Part shown: positions 27,797 to 35,976 of the stretch, piece by piece
Layout: the number at the start of each line of letters is the position of its first letter
Position numbering within the stretch: the stretch's first letter is position 1
Source: an uncultured Clostridia bacterium
GTDB taxonomy: Bacteria; Bacillota; Clostridia; TANB77; CAG-508
Direction: 5' to 3'
Length of the DNA: 48,463 bases
Assembly (NCBI GenBank): GCA_947632185.1
Contig: CANROH010000003.1
Location: 1-48,463 of the forward strand
Translations under genes and position numbers: made by a program
Notes under the pieces: model-generated
The model's input: only the letters and a program-made list of their open reading frames with translations
The model's database searches: none
Told to the model about the DNA's origin: nothing

Positions 27797-28951
27797 TTGA
27801 TACAGGTCAAAAATGTTACTAAAAGATATGGCAATTTCTATGCAGTTAGAAATATTAATTTCGAAGTCAAAGACGGTGAAATAGTTGGATTTCTCGGACG
27901 TAATGGAGCTGGAAAATCTACTACTATGAACATGATTACAGGTTTTATAGAACCTACAGAAGGCGAAATAATTATAAATGGTTATGATATTGATCAAAAG
28001 CCAAAAAAAGTTAAATCTCAAATTGGATATATGCCAGAAGGTACACCATTATACAGTGATTTAACAGTAAAAGAATTTATAAATTATATGGCTGAATTAA
28101 AATTAGTACCAAGGAAAAATCGTAAGGAAGCAGTAAAAAATGCTATAGAAGAGACTGGTCTAGAAAAAGTCCAAAATAATTTAACAAAAAGTTTATCTAG
28201 AGGATATAAACAAAGAGTTAGCATGGCGGGAGCCATAGTTGGAAATCCTAAAATATTAATATTAGACGAGCCAACAGTTGGACTTGATCCAAAACAGGTA
28301 ATAGAAATAAGAGAATTAATAAAATCATTTAGAAAAAATCATACAGTATTAATAAGTTCTCATATACTTTCAGAAATAAGTCAAATATGTGAAAAAGTTA
28401 TAATAATAGATAAAGGTGAAATAGTAGCTGTTGATACTCCAGAAAATCTAGAAACAAAAACTGCTGATAATACTACTTTAAATATAATTGTTGATGATAT
28501 AAATAATAAATTTACATCAATTAAAGATGAAATTCCTGAAATTACTGATATTAAATTAGTTAAAGAAAATGATGATAATAGTAAGGAATATACTATTGAA
28601 ACTAATACAAGTGATGATATTAGAAAATTAATTTTTTCAAATTGTGCTAAAAATAATATAACGATTTTAGAGATGAAAAAGTCAGAATCTTCACTTGAAT
28701 CTGCTTTTATTAAGCTTGTTGAAAATAGAAAAGAATATAGCCAAAAAGAAATTAATAAAATGCAATATGAAAAAGAGATTGAAGAGTTAAGAGAAGAAGA
28801 AAAATTTAATAAAGAAGAAAAGGAAAAGAAGAAAATAGCTAAAAAAGAAGCTAAGGCTCGTAAAAAAGTTGCTAAAGAAGCTAAAGCTGAAGCTAAAAAA
28901 AATAAAAAAGCTGAAAAGAATAATGACCAAAAAGAAGGAGGGAATAAATAA
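27797..28951 (+). CDS. ABC transporter ATP-binding protein, GldA-like
   Basis: A 384-residue ATPase starting at TTG eight bases behind AAGGAGGG. Walker A GRNGAGKS is at residues 34-41, the signature is LSRGYKQR, a variant shared with GldA/NatA-type exporters, and Walker B is ILILDEPTVGLDP, with the H-loop in ISSHIL. After the 220-residue nucleotide domain comes a regulatory region and a highly charged Lys/Glu/Ala-rich tail from about 320 that should form a coiled coil. Its stop overlaps the start of the permease gene (TAATG). With the next two genes it forms a GldA-GldF-GldG-like system; its cargo in Firmicutes is not established. Confidence 0.88.
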   Translation: MIQVKNVTKRYGNFYAVRNINFEVKDGEIVGFLGRNGAGKSTTMNMITGFIEPTEGEIIINGYDIDQKPKKVKSQIGYMPEGTPLYSDLTVKEFINYMAELKLVPRKNRKEAVKNAIEETGLEKVQNNLTKSLSRGYKQRVSMAGAIVGNPKILILDEPTVGLDPKQVIEIRELIKSFRKNHTVLISSHILSEISQICEKVIIIDKGEIVAVDTPENLETKTADNTTLNIIVDDINNKFTSIKDEIPEITDIKLVKENDDNSKEYTIETNTSDDIRKLIFSNCAKNNITILEMKKSESSLESAFIKLVENRKEYSQKEINKMQYEKEIEELREEEKFNKEEKEKKKIAKKEAKARKKVAKEAKAEAKKNKKAEKNNDQKEGGNK

Positions 28952-29631
28952 TGTTTGCTATAATAAAAAAAGAATTAAAAAGTTATCTATTATCTCCAGT
29001 TGGATATGTTTTTATAGGTTTATTTTTATTAATCTTTAGCATATTCTTTTATATAAATATTTATCAATATCAGTCTGTAAATTTTGAAAATTTATTTTAC
29101 AATGGCTCTACAATATTAACTTTTATAGTTCCTGTTTTAACAATGAGAATGTTTTCTGAAGAAAGGAAAACTGGAACTGAACAATTGCTAATAACTTCAC
29201 CAAGAAGCATTACTGCGATTGTATTAGGAAAATTTTTTGCAGCAGCTATTGTAATGGCAATAACTGAATTATTTACTTTAATGTATTTTGCAATATTAAG
29301 TTATTTCGGAAAACCATCTATTATGGTTGCAATTACTACTTTAATAGGATTTTTCCTATTAAGTTTGGCATATATTGCTTTTGGAATGTTTGCATCAAGT
29401 ATAACAGAAAATCAAATTGTAGCTTCTGTATTAACTATTGGTGTATTTATGGCAATGTGGTTCTTGCCTTATATTAATGAAATCTTTGGTTTATTTTCAC
29501 TAATTGACAAATTTGAAAATTTCTCATATGGAATAATTTCTATTTCAGAAATTATAACTTTTGTATCTTTCACTTTAATGTTTATATTGTTTACGATTAT
29601 TGTTTTACAAAGAAGAAAGAGCATAAAATAG
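28951..29631 (+). CDS. ABC transporter permease, GldF-like
   Basis: A 226-residue ABC-2 type permease with about six membrane helices. The N-terminal IIKKELKSYLLSPVGYVF and the SEERKTGTEQLLITSP element after the second helix are typical of the GldF/NosY-like group. It overlaps the ATPase gene by one base and precedes the auxiliary gene by 12 bases, so the three are one transcript. It supplies the membrane path of the system. Confidence 0.87.
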   Translation: MFAIIKKELKSYLLSPVGYVFIGLFLLIFSIFFYINIYQYQSVNFENLFYNGSTILTFIVPVLTMRMFSEERKTGTEQLLITSPRSITAIVLGKFFAAAIVMAITELFTLMYFAILSYFGKPSIMVAITTLIGFFLLSLAYIAFGMFASSITENQIVASVLTIGVFMAMWFLPYINEIFGLFSLIDKFENFSYGIISISEIITFVSFTLMFILFTIIVLQRRKSIK

Positions 29632-29643
29632 GGAGGAGTAAAA

Positions 29644-31182
29644 ATGTTTAAAAAATCAAAAAAAGAGAATGAGTCTAAAGAAAATGAAGTGAAAAAAGAC
29701 AAGGTAAAATTTAAAGAAAAGATATCATTAAGGTTTAGAAGAAGTTATTTAGTAGATGGAACGAGAGTATTTTTAATTGCTATTATATTATTAATATTAT
29801 ATTCTGCTTTAAATTTATGGGCAAATAATGCTGATTTACCAGAAATAGATATGACAGAAAATAAATTATACACTTTAACAGATACGTCAAAAAAAGCGGT
29901 AGAACAAATAAATCAAGACATAAAAATATATGTTTATGGTTTTGATGAAAAAAGTAATATAATAGATTTATTAAAACAATATAATGAAGCAAATAATAAA
30001 ATTACTTTTGAAATGTTAGATGAAGAGAAAAATTATGCAATGGTTCAAGAATATAATCTTGAATCAGGCTATTATGTACTAATTATGAAATCAGGTGATT
30101 CTGAAAAAATTGTTGATTCATCTTCATTTACAACTTATGACTATACAACATATCAATCTGTGGATGTTGCTGAACAAACTATAACAAACTCATTATTAGC
30201 TTTAAATGAAGAAAATAAGCCTAAAATTTACTTTACTCAAACACACGGCGAATATGGAGAAGATGAAATAGCTATTTTATTATCATATTTAAAAAATGAG
30301 GCATTTGATGTTTCATTTATAAATCTAGCAACAGCTGGTAAAGTGCCAGATGATTGTGATGTATTAGCCATAATCTCACCAACAATAGATTTATTTGATG
30401 TCGAGGTACAATCAATAAAAGATTATATTAATAAAGGAGGAGAACTATATTTTTCATTTGATGTAGTATCTCAAGATACATTCTTCCCTAACATACAATC
30501 TATTTTAGACTTATATGGTGTTTCAGTGAAAAAAGGTTATATATTAGAATATGAAAATGGTAGTGCATTATCAAGCAGTCCTTATATATTTGTTCCTCAA
30601 GTTTCTAGTACAAATAAAATAACACGCGATATTTATACAGATAGTGTAATGTGGTTAGTATATGCTAGTAAGCTAGAATTTAAATCTGATGATGAATTAC
30701 AAAATCTAAATGTTGAAAAAGAGATATTGTTAAATTCTTCAGATGAAGCTATATATGTTACTGATCTATCATCTGATTTAACTACAGCTGCTAAAAGTGC
30801 AGAAGTAGGAAAAGCTGATATTGCAGCTATTCTTACAAAAACATTGCCTACTAATGAAGGCTCAGAAGAAGAGAATGTTGATACAGATTCTAAATTAATA
30901 ATTGCATCAACTTCAAGATTTATATATGATTATTCTGTACCAGCTTTAAGTGCAAACCAACCATTATCTAATATTAAAAGCAACAAAGATTTTGTTATAA
31001 ATTCAATGGCATTTTTGGGAAATAAAAATAATATTTTAACAATAAGAAAAGATTATGCTAGTGCAACATATTTACCAACTCAAACAGAAAATATAGTTGT
31101 TATAGCTATAATAATACTTATTCCATTATTTATAATAGTATTTGGAATAATGATTTGGGCTTATAGGCAAAGAAGAAAATAA
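29644..31182 (+). CDS. ABC transporter auxiliary protein, GldG-like
   Basis: A 512-residue protein. A charged cytosolic N-terminus of about 35 residues, a membrane helix (about 40-60), a large external region, then a C-terminal helix (about 482-505). The external part begins with DMTENKLYTLTDTSKKAVEQI and has the GldG/ABC_transp_aux pattern (KIYVYGFDE, YFTQTHGEYGEDE, VLAIISPTIDLFDVEVQSIKDYINKGG). In gliding Bacteroidetes GldG pairs with GldA and GldF; here no gliding genes occur. AGGGAGGAG precedes the ATG. A terminator follows. Confidence 0.86.
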   Translation: MFKKSKKENESKENEVKKDKVKFKEKISLRFRRSYLVDGTRVFLIAIILLILYSALNLWANNADLPEIDMTENKLYTLTDTSKKAVEQINQDIKIYVYGFDEKSNIIDLLKQYNEANNKITFEMLDEEKNYAMVQEYNLESGYYVLIMKSGDSEKIVDSSSFTTYDYTTYQSVDVAEQTITNSLLALNEENKPKIYFTQTHGEYGEDEIAILLSYLKNEAFDVSFINLATAGKVPDDCDVLAIISPTIDLFDVEVQSIKDYINKGGELYFSFDVVSQDTFFPNIQSILDLYGVSVKKGYILEYENGSALSSSPYIFVPQVSSTNKITRDIYTDSVMWLVYASKLEFKSDDELQNLNVEKEILLNSSDEAIYVTDLSSDLTTAAKSAEVGKADIAAILTKTLPTNEGSEEENVDTDSKLIIASTSRFIYDYSVPALSANQPLSNIKSNKDFVINSMAFLGNKNNILTIRKDYASATYLPTQTENIVVIAIIILIPLFIIVFGIMIWAYRQRRK

Positions 31183-31204
31183 TAATTTATAAATATAATA
31201 CTTT

Positions 31205-31242
31205 AAAAAAGATAGATACATTTTATGTGTCTATCTTTTTTT
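31205..31242 (+). terminator. Terminator after the GldAFG-like operon
   Basis: GATAGATACAT (31211-31221) pairs with ATGTGTCTATC (31225-31235) with one G-T pair, flanked by A and T runs. Confidence 0.85.
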
Positions 31243-31357
31243 ATTTGAATTTTCTTATTTAAAATAATTTAACCTTAGTATACATAATTTCATAAAATAT
31301 AAAAGGACATACAAGTATATGTATTTTTATAATTATTTTAGGAAAGGAGGTAAAAAT

Positions 31358-31940
31358 ATGAAATTAGAAGGGAAAAAAATTGGTTTTGCTTTTACTGGTT
31401 CTTTTTGTACTTTTAGAAAAACAATAGATGAATTAAAAAAATTAGTAGAAATAAAGAATATAGAGGTTATTCCAATAATGAGTTTTAATAGTTATAATCT
31501 TGATACAAAATTTGGAAACGCAAAGGATTTTATTAAAGAAATAGAAGAAATAACTCAAAATACTGTAATTAATACAATATGTATGGCAGAACCTGTTGGC
31601 CCTAAGAAAATGTTTGATATTTTAATAGTTGCGCCTTGCTCTGGAAATACTATTTCAAAGCTTGCCAATGATATTATAGATACTCCTGTTACAATGGCAG
31701 TAAAATCACATTTAAGGAATGACAGACCTGTAGTAATTGCAATATCCACAAATAATGCTTTGTCAGGAGCCGCTGAAAATATACGGAAAATTACTTAATA
31801 GAAAAAACTATTATTTTGTACCTTTTAAACAAGATAATCCAATAACAAAACCAAATTCAGTTGTTTTTGATCCAACATATATTATAAGAACATTGGAATA
31901 TGCTTTAGATAAAGAACAAATTCAGCCAATTATGTTATGA
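31358..31940 (+). CDS. spoVFB: Dipicolinate synthase subunit B, read across a +1 shift at CGG
   Basis: DpaB/SpoVFB is the flavoprotein-like subunit of dipicolinate synthase, which acts in the mother cell late in sporulation. AAGGAGG (31343-31349) sets the start at 31358. The zero frame gives 142 good residues (GFAFTGSFCTF, APCSGNTISKLANDII, AISTNNALSGAAENI), then reaches CGG at 31784 and would stop four codons later, at 146 residues. Skipping one base (C31784) and reading GGA continues as GKLLNRKNYYFVPFKQDNP...TYIIRTLEYAL...IQPIML, the expected family C-terminus, to a TGA at 31940, for a normal 193 residues. There is no other damage. Either a recoded gene, a recent one-base insertion, or a sequence error. 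The usual partner dpaA is not adjacent. Confidence 0.88.
31781..31787 (+). other. Putative +1 frameshift site 1 (ATA CGG A)
   Basis: Zero-frame codons ATA (31781) and CGG (31784). The dpaB family sequence resumes at GGA (31785-31787) in the +1 frame. Compare the sites at 39492 and 44752. Confidence 0.7.
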
Positions 31941-31949
31941 ATATAAATT

Positions 31950-31978
31950 AAGGGGAAAAAATAGTTTTTCCCCTTTTA
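31950..31978 (+). terminator. Terminator after dpaB
   Basis: AAGGGGAAAAA (31950-31960) pairs with TTTTTCCCCTT (31965-31975), loop ATAG, followed by TT. Confidence 0.88.
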
Positions 31979-31986
31979 AATAATAT

Positions 31987-32015
31987 TTGATGTTTTAAAT
32001 GGCTTATGATATAAT
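31987..32015 (+). promoter_or_regulatory. Promoter of the thioesterase gene
   Basis: TTGATG (31987-31992), 17-base spacer, perfect TATAAT (32010-32015) preceded by TGA, an extended -10. Confidence 0.7.
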
Positions 32016-32056
32016 ACTTCTGTTTATTAAAAGATAAAATATTTAAGGAGAAAATT

Positions 32057-32782
32057 ATGTTTGTAGAAAGTAAATTTTATGTAGGTTTGAGTGATATAAA
32101 TCCATTAAATGAATTAACAAATACATTTTTATTAAGATTTATGGAAGATGTAGCTGGAATGCATTCAGAAATAGCTGGATATGGGATTACTGATATGGAT
32201 AAAACAAGAAAATCTTGGATTTTATTATCTTGGAAAGTGCAGGTTAAAAAAAGACCATTAGTAGGTGATTCATTAAACGTAAAAACTTGGTCATGGAAAA
32301 TTAATGAATTTTATGCATTTCGTGATTTTGAAGTTAAAAATCAATATAATGAGATAGTTGCAGTAGCAAGTTCTAAATGGGTATTTATAGATATTGATAA
32401 AGGAAAACTTATAAAAGTTAGTGATGAAATATCTGCAAAATATGAATTAGAACCAAATACAAAAGTTTTTGAAGAATGTGATTTACAAAAATTGAAAGAA
32501 CCAAAAGATTATATAAATAAAATTGATTTTAAAATAACTAGAAATTTAATAGATGTAAATAAACATCTTCACAATATATATTATTTAGATATAGCAAAGG
32601 AAGTATTACCGGAAGAAATTGCTTTTTCTAATGAATTAAATAATTTTGAGGTTATGTATAAAAAAGAAATTAAACTTGGAGAAGTTGTTAAAGTAATATA
32701 TTCTAAAGAAAATGATTATAATTATGTAACAATAAAAAATGAAGATGAAACAATTATACATGCTATTATAAGATTAAAATAA
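32057..32782 (+). CDS. Acyl-ACP thioesterase
   Basis: A 241-residue protein of the bacterial acyl-ACP thioesterase (FatA/FatB-like) family, made of two hot-dog domains (about 1-130 and 150-241). The N-terminal half has the LLRFMEDVAGMHSE and SWILLSWKVQVKKRPLVGD patterns; the second half holds NKHLHNIYYLDIAKEVLP, where the Asn-x-His pair typical of the catalytic site sits. It releases free fatty acids from acyl carrier protein in the cytoplasm. AAGGAG precedes the ATG. The gene is preceded by its own strong promoter. Confidence 0.87.
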   Translation: MFVESKFYVGLSDINPLNELTNTFLLRFMEDVAGMHSEIAGYGITDMDKTRKSWILLSWKVQVKKRPLVGDSLNVKTWSWKINEFYAFRDFEVKNQYNEIVAVASSKWVFIDIDKGKLIKVSDEISAKYELEPNTKVFEECDLQKLKEPKDYINKIDFKITRNLIDVNKHLHNIYYLDIAKEVLPEEIAFSNELNNFEVMYKKEIKLGEVVKVIYSKENDYNYVTIKNEDETIIHAIIRLK

Positions 32783-32832
32783 CTAAAAGTCATTATAATG
32801 TATAATTTATTAATAAACAAAAGAGAGGATAT

Positions 32833-33519
32833 ATGAAATTTAAAAAAGATAAAATAAAAAAATTTATTAAGAAAAATGTCGAATGGATTATTGTATTTTT
32901 GTGTATGATATATTTTCTTCAAATAACAGAGAATGTATTTCAAAAAGATATTATGATAAAAGATATTATTGGATATAAAATAATTTCAAAATTTATGTCT
33001 AATTATATTACTCCAATTGCAAAGTTTATTACTCAATTTGGAAGTGCAATTGTTTTATTTTCTATAGCAACAGCATTATTTATTATTATAAAAAATAAAA
33101 AAATTGGATTATGTATATATTTAAATTTAGGTATTGTAGGAATATTAAATCACATTTTAAAGAATATAGTTCAAAGGCCTAGACCAACAGAATGTAGATT
33201 AATAGACGAATCTGGATACAGCTTTCCATCAGGACATTCTATGGCAAGTGCAGCATTTTATGGATTTTTAATATATTTATTATATAAAAAAGTAAAGAAT
33301 AAAAAATTAAGAAATACTTTGATAGTATTATTGTTTTTATTAATATTTTTAATAGGAATAAGTAGAATTTATCTTGGAGTTCATTATACAAGTGATGTTT
33401 TAGCTGGATTTCTTGTCTCACTATCTTATTTGATGATTTATACAAATTTAGTTGATGAATTTATTGAAACAAATAATATTAGTAATCCTATTGATTCTAA
33501 TGAAAATAAAAATCAATAA
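32833..33519 (+). CDS. PAP2 superfamily membrane phosphatase
   Basis: A 228-residue protein with about six membrane helices. All three PAP2 motifs are present: KNIVQRPRP (KxxxxxxRP), FPSGHSMA (PSGH) and SRIYLGVHYTSD (SRxxxxxHxxxD). Such enzymes dephosphorylate lipid phosphates such as undecaprenyl pyrophosphate or phosphatidylglycerophosphate on the outer membrane face. The substrate cannot be decided from sequence. GAGAGGA precedes the ATG; 50 bases separate it from the thioesterase gene, so the two may share a transcript of lipid-related genes. Confidence 0.87.
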   Translation: MKFKKDKIKKFIKKNVEWIIVFLCMIYFLQITENVFQKDIMIKDIIGYKIISKFMSNYITPIAKFITQFGSAIVLFSIATALFIIIKNKKIGLCIYLNLGIVGILNHILKNIVQRPRPTECRLIDESGYSFPSGHSMASAAFYGFLIYLLYKKVKNKKLRNTLIVLLFLLIFLIGISRIYLGVHYTSDVLAGFLVSLSYLMIYTNLVDEFIETNNISNPIDSNENKNQ

Positions 33520-33543
33520 TACAAACATTTTTTTGTATGAATG

Positions 33544-33572
33544 TTGACATCTAATATATTACATGATAAAAT
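33544..33572 (+). promoter_or_regulatory. Promoter of the Y-family polymerase gene
   Basis: Perfect TTGACA (33544-33549), 17-base spacer, TAAAAT (33567-33572) preceded by TGA, an extended -10. The predicted transcript start (about 33579) meets the palindrome at 33580. Confidence 0.75.
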
Positions 33573-33579
33573 CTATTTA

Positions 33580-33593
33580 CAAACTTATGTTTG
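33580..33593 (+). promoter_or_regulatory. Putative LexA (SOS) operator
   Basis: CAAACTTATGTTTG, a 14-base near-palindrome close to the Firmicute LexA/DinR box (GAACatatGTTC type, with A for G at the outer position). It lies at the predicted transcription start of a DNA-damage polymerase gene, where a bound repressor would block transcription. Confidence 0.6.
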
Positions 33594-33619
33594 GTACCAT
33601 GGATTTAAGGAGAATTATA

Positions 33620-34840
33620 TTGGAAAGACAGATTTTACATGTAGATGTTAATAATGCTTTTTTATCATGGACAGCTGTTTATATGCTAAAACAAGGTTAT
33701 CCTATTGATATTAGAACTATTCCATCAATCATAGGTGGAGACGAGGAACGACGTTCTGGAGTCGTTTTAGCCAAAAGTCCAGTAGCTAAAAAGTTTGGTA
33801 TAGTCACTGGTGAACCAATATATTTTGCAAGAAAAAAGTGTAATAAACTAGAAGTATTTCCAGTAAATTTTGAATTATTTAATAAATATTCAAATGATTT
33901 ATATAAAATCTTTCTTGATTATACAGATAAAATAGAACGTTTTAGTATAGATGAGTGTTTCTTAGATTTAACTCATTTTTTATCAGGAAAAAAACTAATA
34001 GATATTGCATATGAAATAAATCATCGTACTGAAAAAGAGTTAGGCTTTACTGTAAATGTTGGAGTGTCTAGTAATAAACTTCTTGCAAAAATGGCATCAG
34101 ATTTTGAAAAACCAAATAAAGTTCATACTTTATATGAATATGAAATTGAAGATAAAATGTGGCCATTACCTGTATCAGATTTATTTATGATAGGAAGAAA
34201 AACAGTTCCAAAGCTTTATAACTTAGGAATAAAAACAATAGGTGATTTAGCTAAAACTGATAAAAATTTTCTAATGAATAAATTTGGAAAATATGGATTA
34301 ATGATGTGGAATTATGCAAATGGTATTGATGAATCTGAAGTAATCGAAAAACAAGAAGACCCTAAAAGTATTGGTAATTCTGTAACTCTGCCACATGATG
34401 TTACATCTATAGAAGAAATAGAAAAAATAATAGTTGCATTGTGCGAACAAGTTGCTTTTAGATTAAGAAAGTGTAATCTTCTTGCAAATACTGTAAATGT
34501 ACAATTAAGAACAAAAGATTTCAAGGATTATTCTCATCAAAAGCAATTAAGATGTGCAACATCTTCTACAAAAGAAATTTTAGAAAATGCAAAACAAATT
34601 TGCGTAGAAATGTATAAAAAAGAACCAATAAGGCTTGTAGGTGTTAGAGTAGATAATTTAGAAAATAGAGAAGAAACTCAACTATCGTTTTTCTCTCAAA
34701 TATCAGATGAGAAGCAAGAAAAAATAGATGGAGTTATGGACAAGTTGAAAAATAAATATGGCTATAATTCTATTACAAGAGCGGGAAAATTGGATGTACA
34801 AGGTATTGTAAAAGATAAAGAGAAGAAAATAAAAAAATAA
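33620..34840 (+). CDS. Y-family DNA polymerase (DinB/UmuC type)
   Basis: A 406-residue translesion polymerase. HVDVNNAFLSW (about residues 6-16) holds the first catalytic Asp, and FSIDECFLD (about 110-118) the Asp-Glu pair; VGVSSNKLLAKMASDFEKPN and the helix-hairpin-helix near SDLFMIGRKTVPKLYNLGIKTIGDL follow. The end shows the little-finger domain but no clear beta-clamp peptide beyond ETQLSFF, which could serve as one. I place the start at the TTG at 33620, six bases after AAGGAG (33608-33613); the ATG at 33563 would overlap the promoter -10. Probably SOS-induced. Confidence 0.9.
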   Translation: MERQILHVDVNNAFLSWTAVYMLKQGYPIDIRTIPSIIGGDEERRSGVVLAKSPVAKKFGIVTGEPIYFARKKCNKLEVFPVNFELFNKYSNDLYKIFLDYTDKIERFSIDECFLDLTHFLSGKKLIDIAYEINHRTEKELGFTVNVGVSSNKLLAKMASDFEKPNKVHTLYEYEIEDKMWPLPVSDLFMIGRKTVPKLYNLGIKTIGDLAKTDKNFLMNKFGKYGLMMWNYANGIDESEVIEKQEDPKSIGNSVTLPHDVTSIEEIEKIIVALCEQVAFRLRKCNLLANTVNVQLRTKDFKDYSHQKQLRCATSSTKEILENAKQICVEMYKKEPIRLVGVRVDNLENREETQLSFFSQISDEKQEKIDGVMDKLKNKYGYNSITRAGKLDVQGIVKDKEKKIKK

Positions 34841-34864
34841 CTTTGCACAAAATTTTTAAAACTT

Positions 34865-34894
34865 ATTGTAAAAGTTATGTCTTAAATATATAAT
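34865..34894 (+). promoter_or_regulatory. Possible promoter of the second Xer gene
   Basis: TTGTAA (34865-34870), 18-base spacer, TATAAT (34889-34894), followed by AT-rich near-repeats of TATATTTTATA before AAAGGAG (34934-34940). Confidence 0.4.
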
Positions 34895-34953
34895 TTAAAT
34901 ATATTTTATATATATTTTATATATTTAAGATTAAAAGGAGAATGAATTAAAAT

Positions 34954-35961
34954 ATGATTAAACCAGAAGAAAATCCAGAATTTTTAAATGACTTTCTTGC
35001 ATATAGTTCAACAATTTTAAATAAATCTGAAAATACTGTTAAAGAGTATAATTATGATATAGCACATTTTCTAAAATATATAAAATTTAAATTCAAATTA
35101 ACTGATGTTGATGATGAAGAATTTATAAAAACAATAGAAATAAATGATTTTGACTTAGAAACCTTAAAAAAAATAACTATACAAGATATACATTCATTTC
35201 TTGGCTATTTAAAAACATGTTATTCTAGTAAACCAGCAACACTTGCTAGAAAAACAGCTAGTATTAGAGTATTTTTTAAATATATGTGCAATAAAACAAA
35301 AAGAATTTCTGTAAATCCTGCACAAGATTTAGAAAGTCCTAAAATCGGAAAAAGGTTGCCTAAATATTTAACTTTAGATCAAAGTAAAGAATTATTAAAA
35401 ACTGTTGCAAATACAGAAAATAATGCAGGCCATGGTAATCATGATAATTCTGAAAGAAATTTTGCTATGATAACAATTCTTTTAAATTGTGGTGTTAGAT
35501 TATCTGAATTAGTAGGAATGAATATTAGCGATATAGATTTCGAAAACAATAAGTTAAATGTAATAGGCAAAGGCAACAAAGAAAGAACAATATATCTAAA
35601 TAAAGCTTGCATAAATGCAATTAACGAATATTTAGCAGTTAGACCTAGAGATGGAGTTAAATTTGATTCTAGAGATGCATTATTTTTGAGTGAGCAAAAA
35701 AAGCGTATTAGTAGAAGAACTGTTCAATATGTAGTTAAAGAGGAATTGAAACTTACAGGAATAGAAAAATCAGATAAATATTCAGTACATAAATTAAGAC
35801 ATACAGCTGCTACACTTATGTACAAGTATGGAAATGTTGATATAAGAGCTTTGCAAGAGCTTTTGGGACATGAGAGTATTTCTACTACTGAAATTTATAC
35901 ACATGTTGATAGTGAACAAATAAGAAATGCAGTAGAAAACAATCCACTTGCTAATTTATAA
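34954..35961 (+). CDS. xerC: Tyrosine recombinase XerC-like
   Basis: A 335-residue tyrosine recombinase, slightly longer than usual because of inserts near residues 45-70 and 155-165 (an Asn/His/Gly-rich loop). Catalytic residues are visible: Arg in CGVRLSELVG, HKLRHTAA (His and Arg), LGHES and the Tyr in TEIYTHV. As xerD lies at 422, this could be the XerC partner for dif recombination; it might also be a stand-alone integrase-like XerA. No attachment site or phage gene is near, which favours the housekeeping role. It is followed after 15 bases by the zincin-like gene. Confidence 0.82.
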   Translation: MIKPEENPEFLNDFLAYSSTILNKSENTVKEYNYDIAHFLKYIKFKFKLTDVDDEEFIKTIEINDFDLETLKKITIQDIHSFLGYLKTCYSSKPATLARKTASIRVFFKYMCNKTKRISVNPAQDLESPKIGKRLPKYLTLDQSKELLKTVANTENNAGHGNHDNSERNFAMITILLNCGVRLSELVGMNISDIDFENNKLNVIGKGNKERTIYLNKACINAINEYLAVRPRDGVKFDSRDALFLSEQKKRISRRTVQYVVKEELKLTGIEKSDKYSVHKLRHTAATLMYKYGNVDIRALQELLGHESISTTEIYTHVDSEQIRNAVENNPLANL

Positions 35962-35976
35962 TAGAAAGGAAAATAT

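Noticed and set aside
33563-33619. Upstream ATG start of the Y-family polymerase
   Set aside because: It overlaps the predicted -10 box and adds 19 residues before the conserved HVDVNNAF start; the TTG at 33620 has AAGGAG in place.
34895-34930. AT-rich near repeats of TATATTTTATA before the second Xer gene
   Set aside because: Low-complexity AT sequence typical of intergenic regions here; no conserved unit to support a recombination site.
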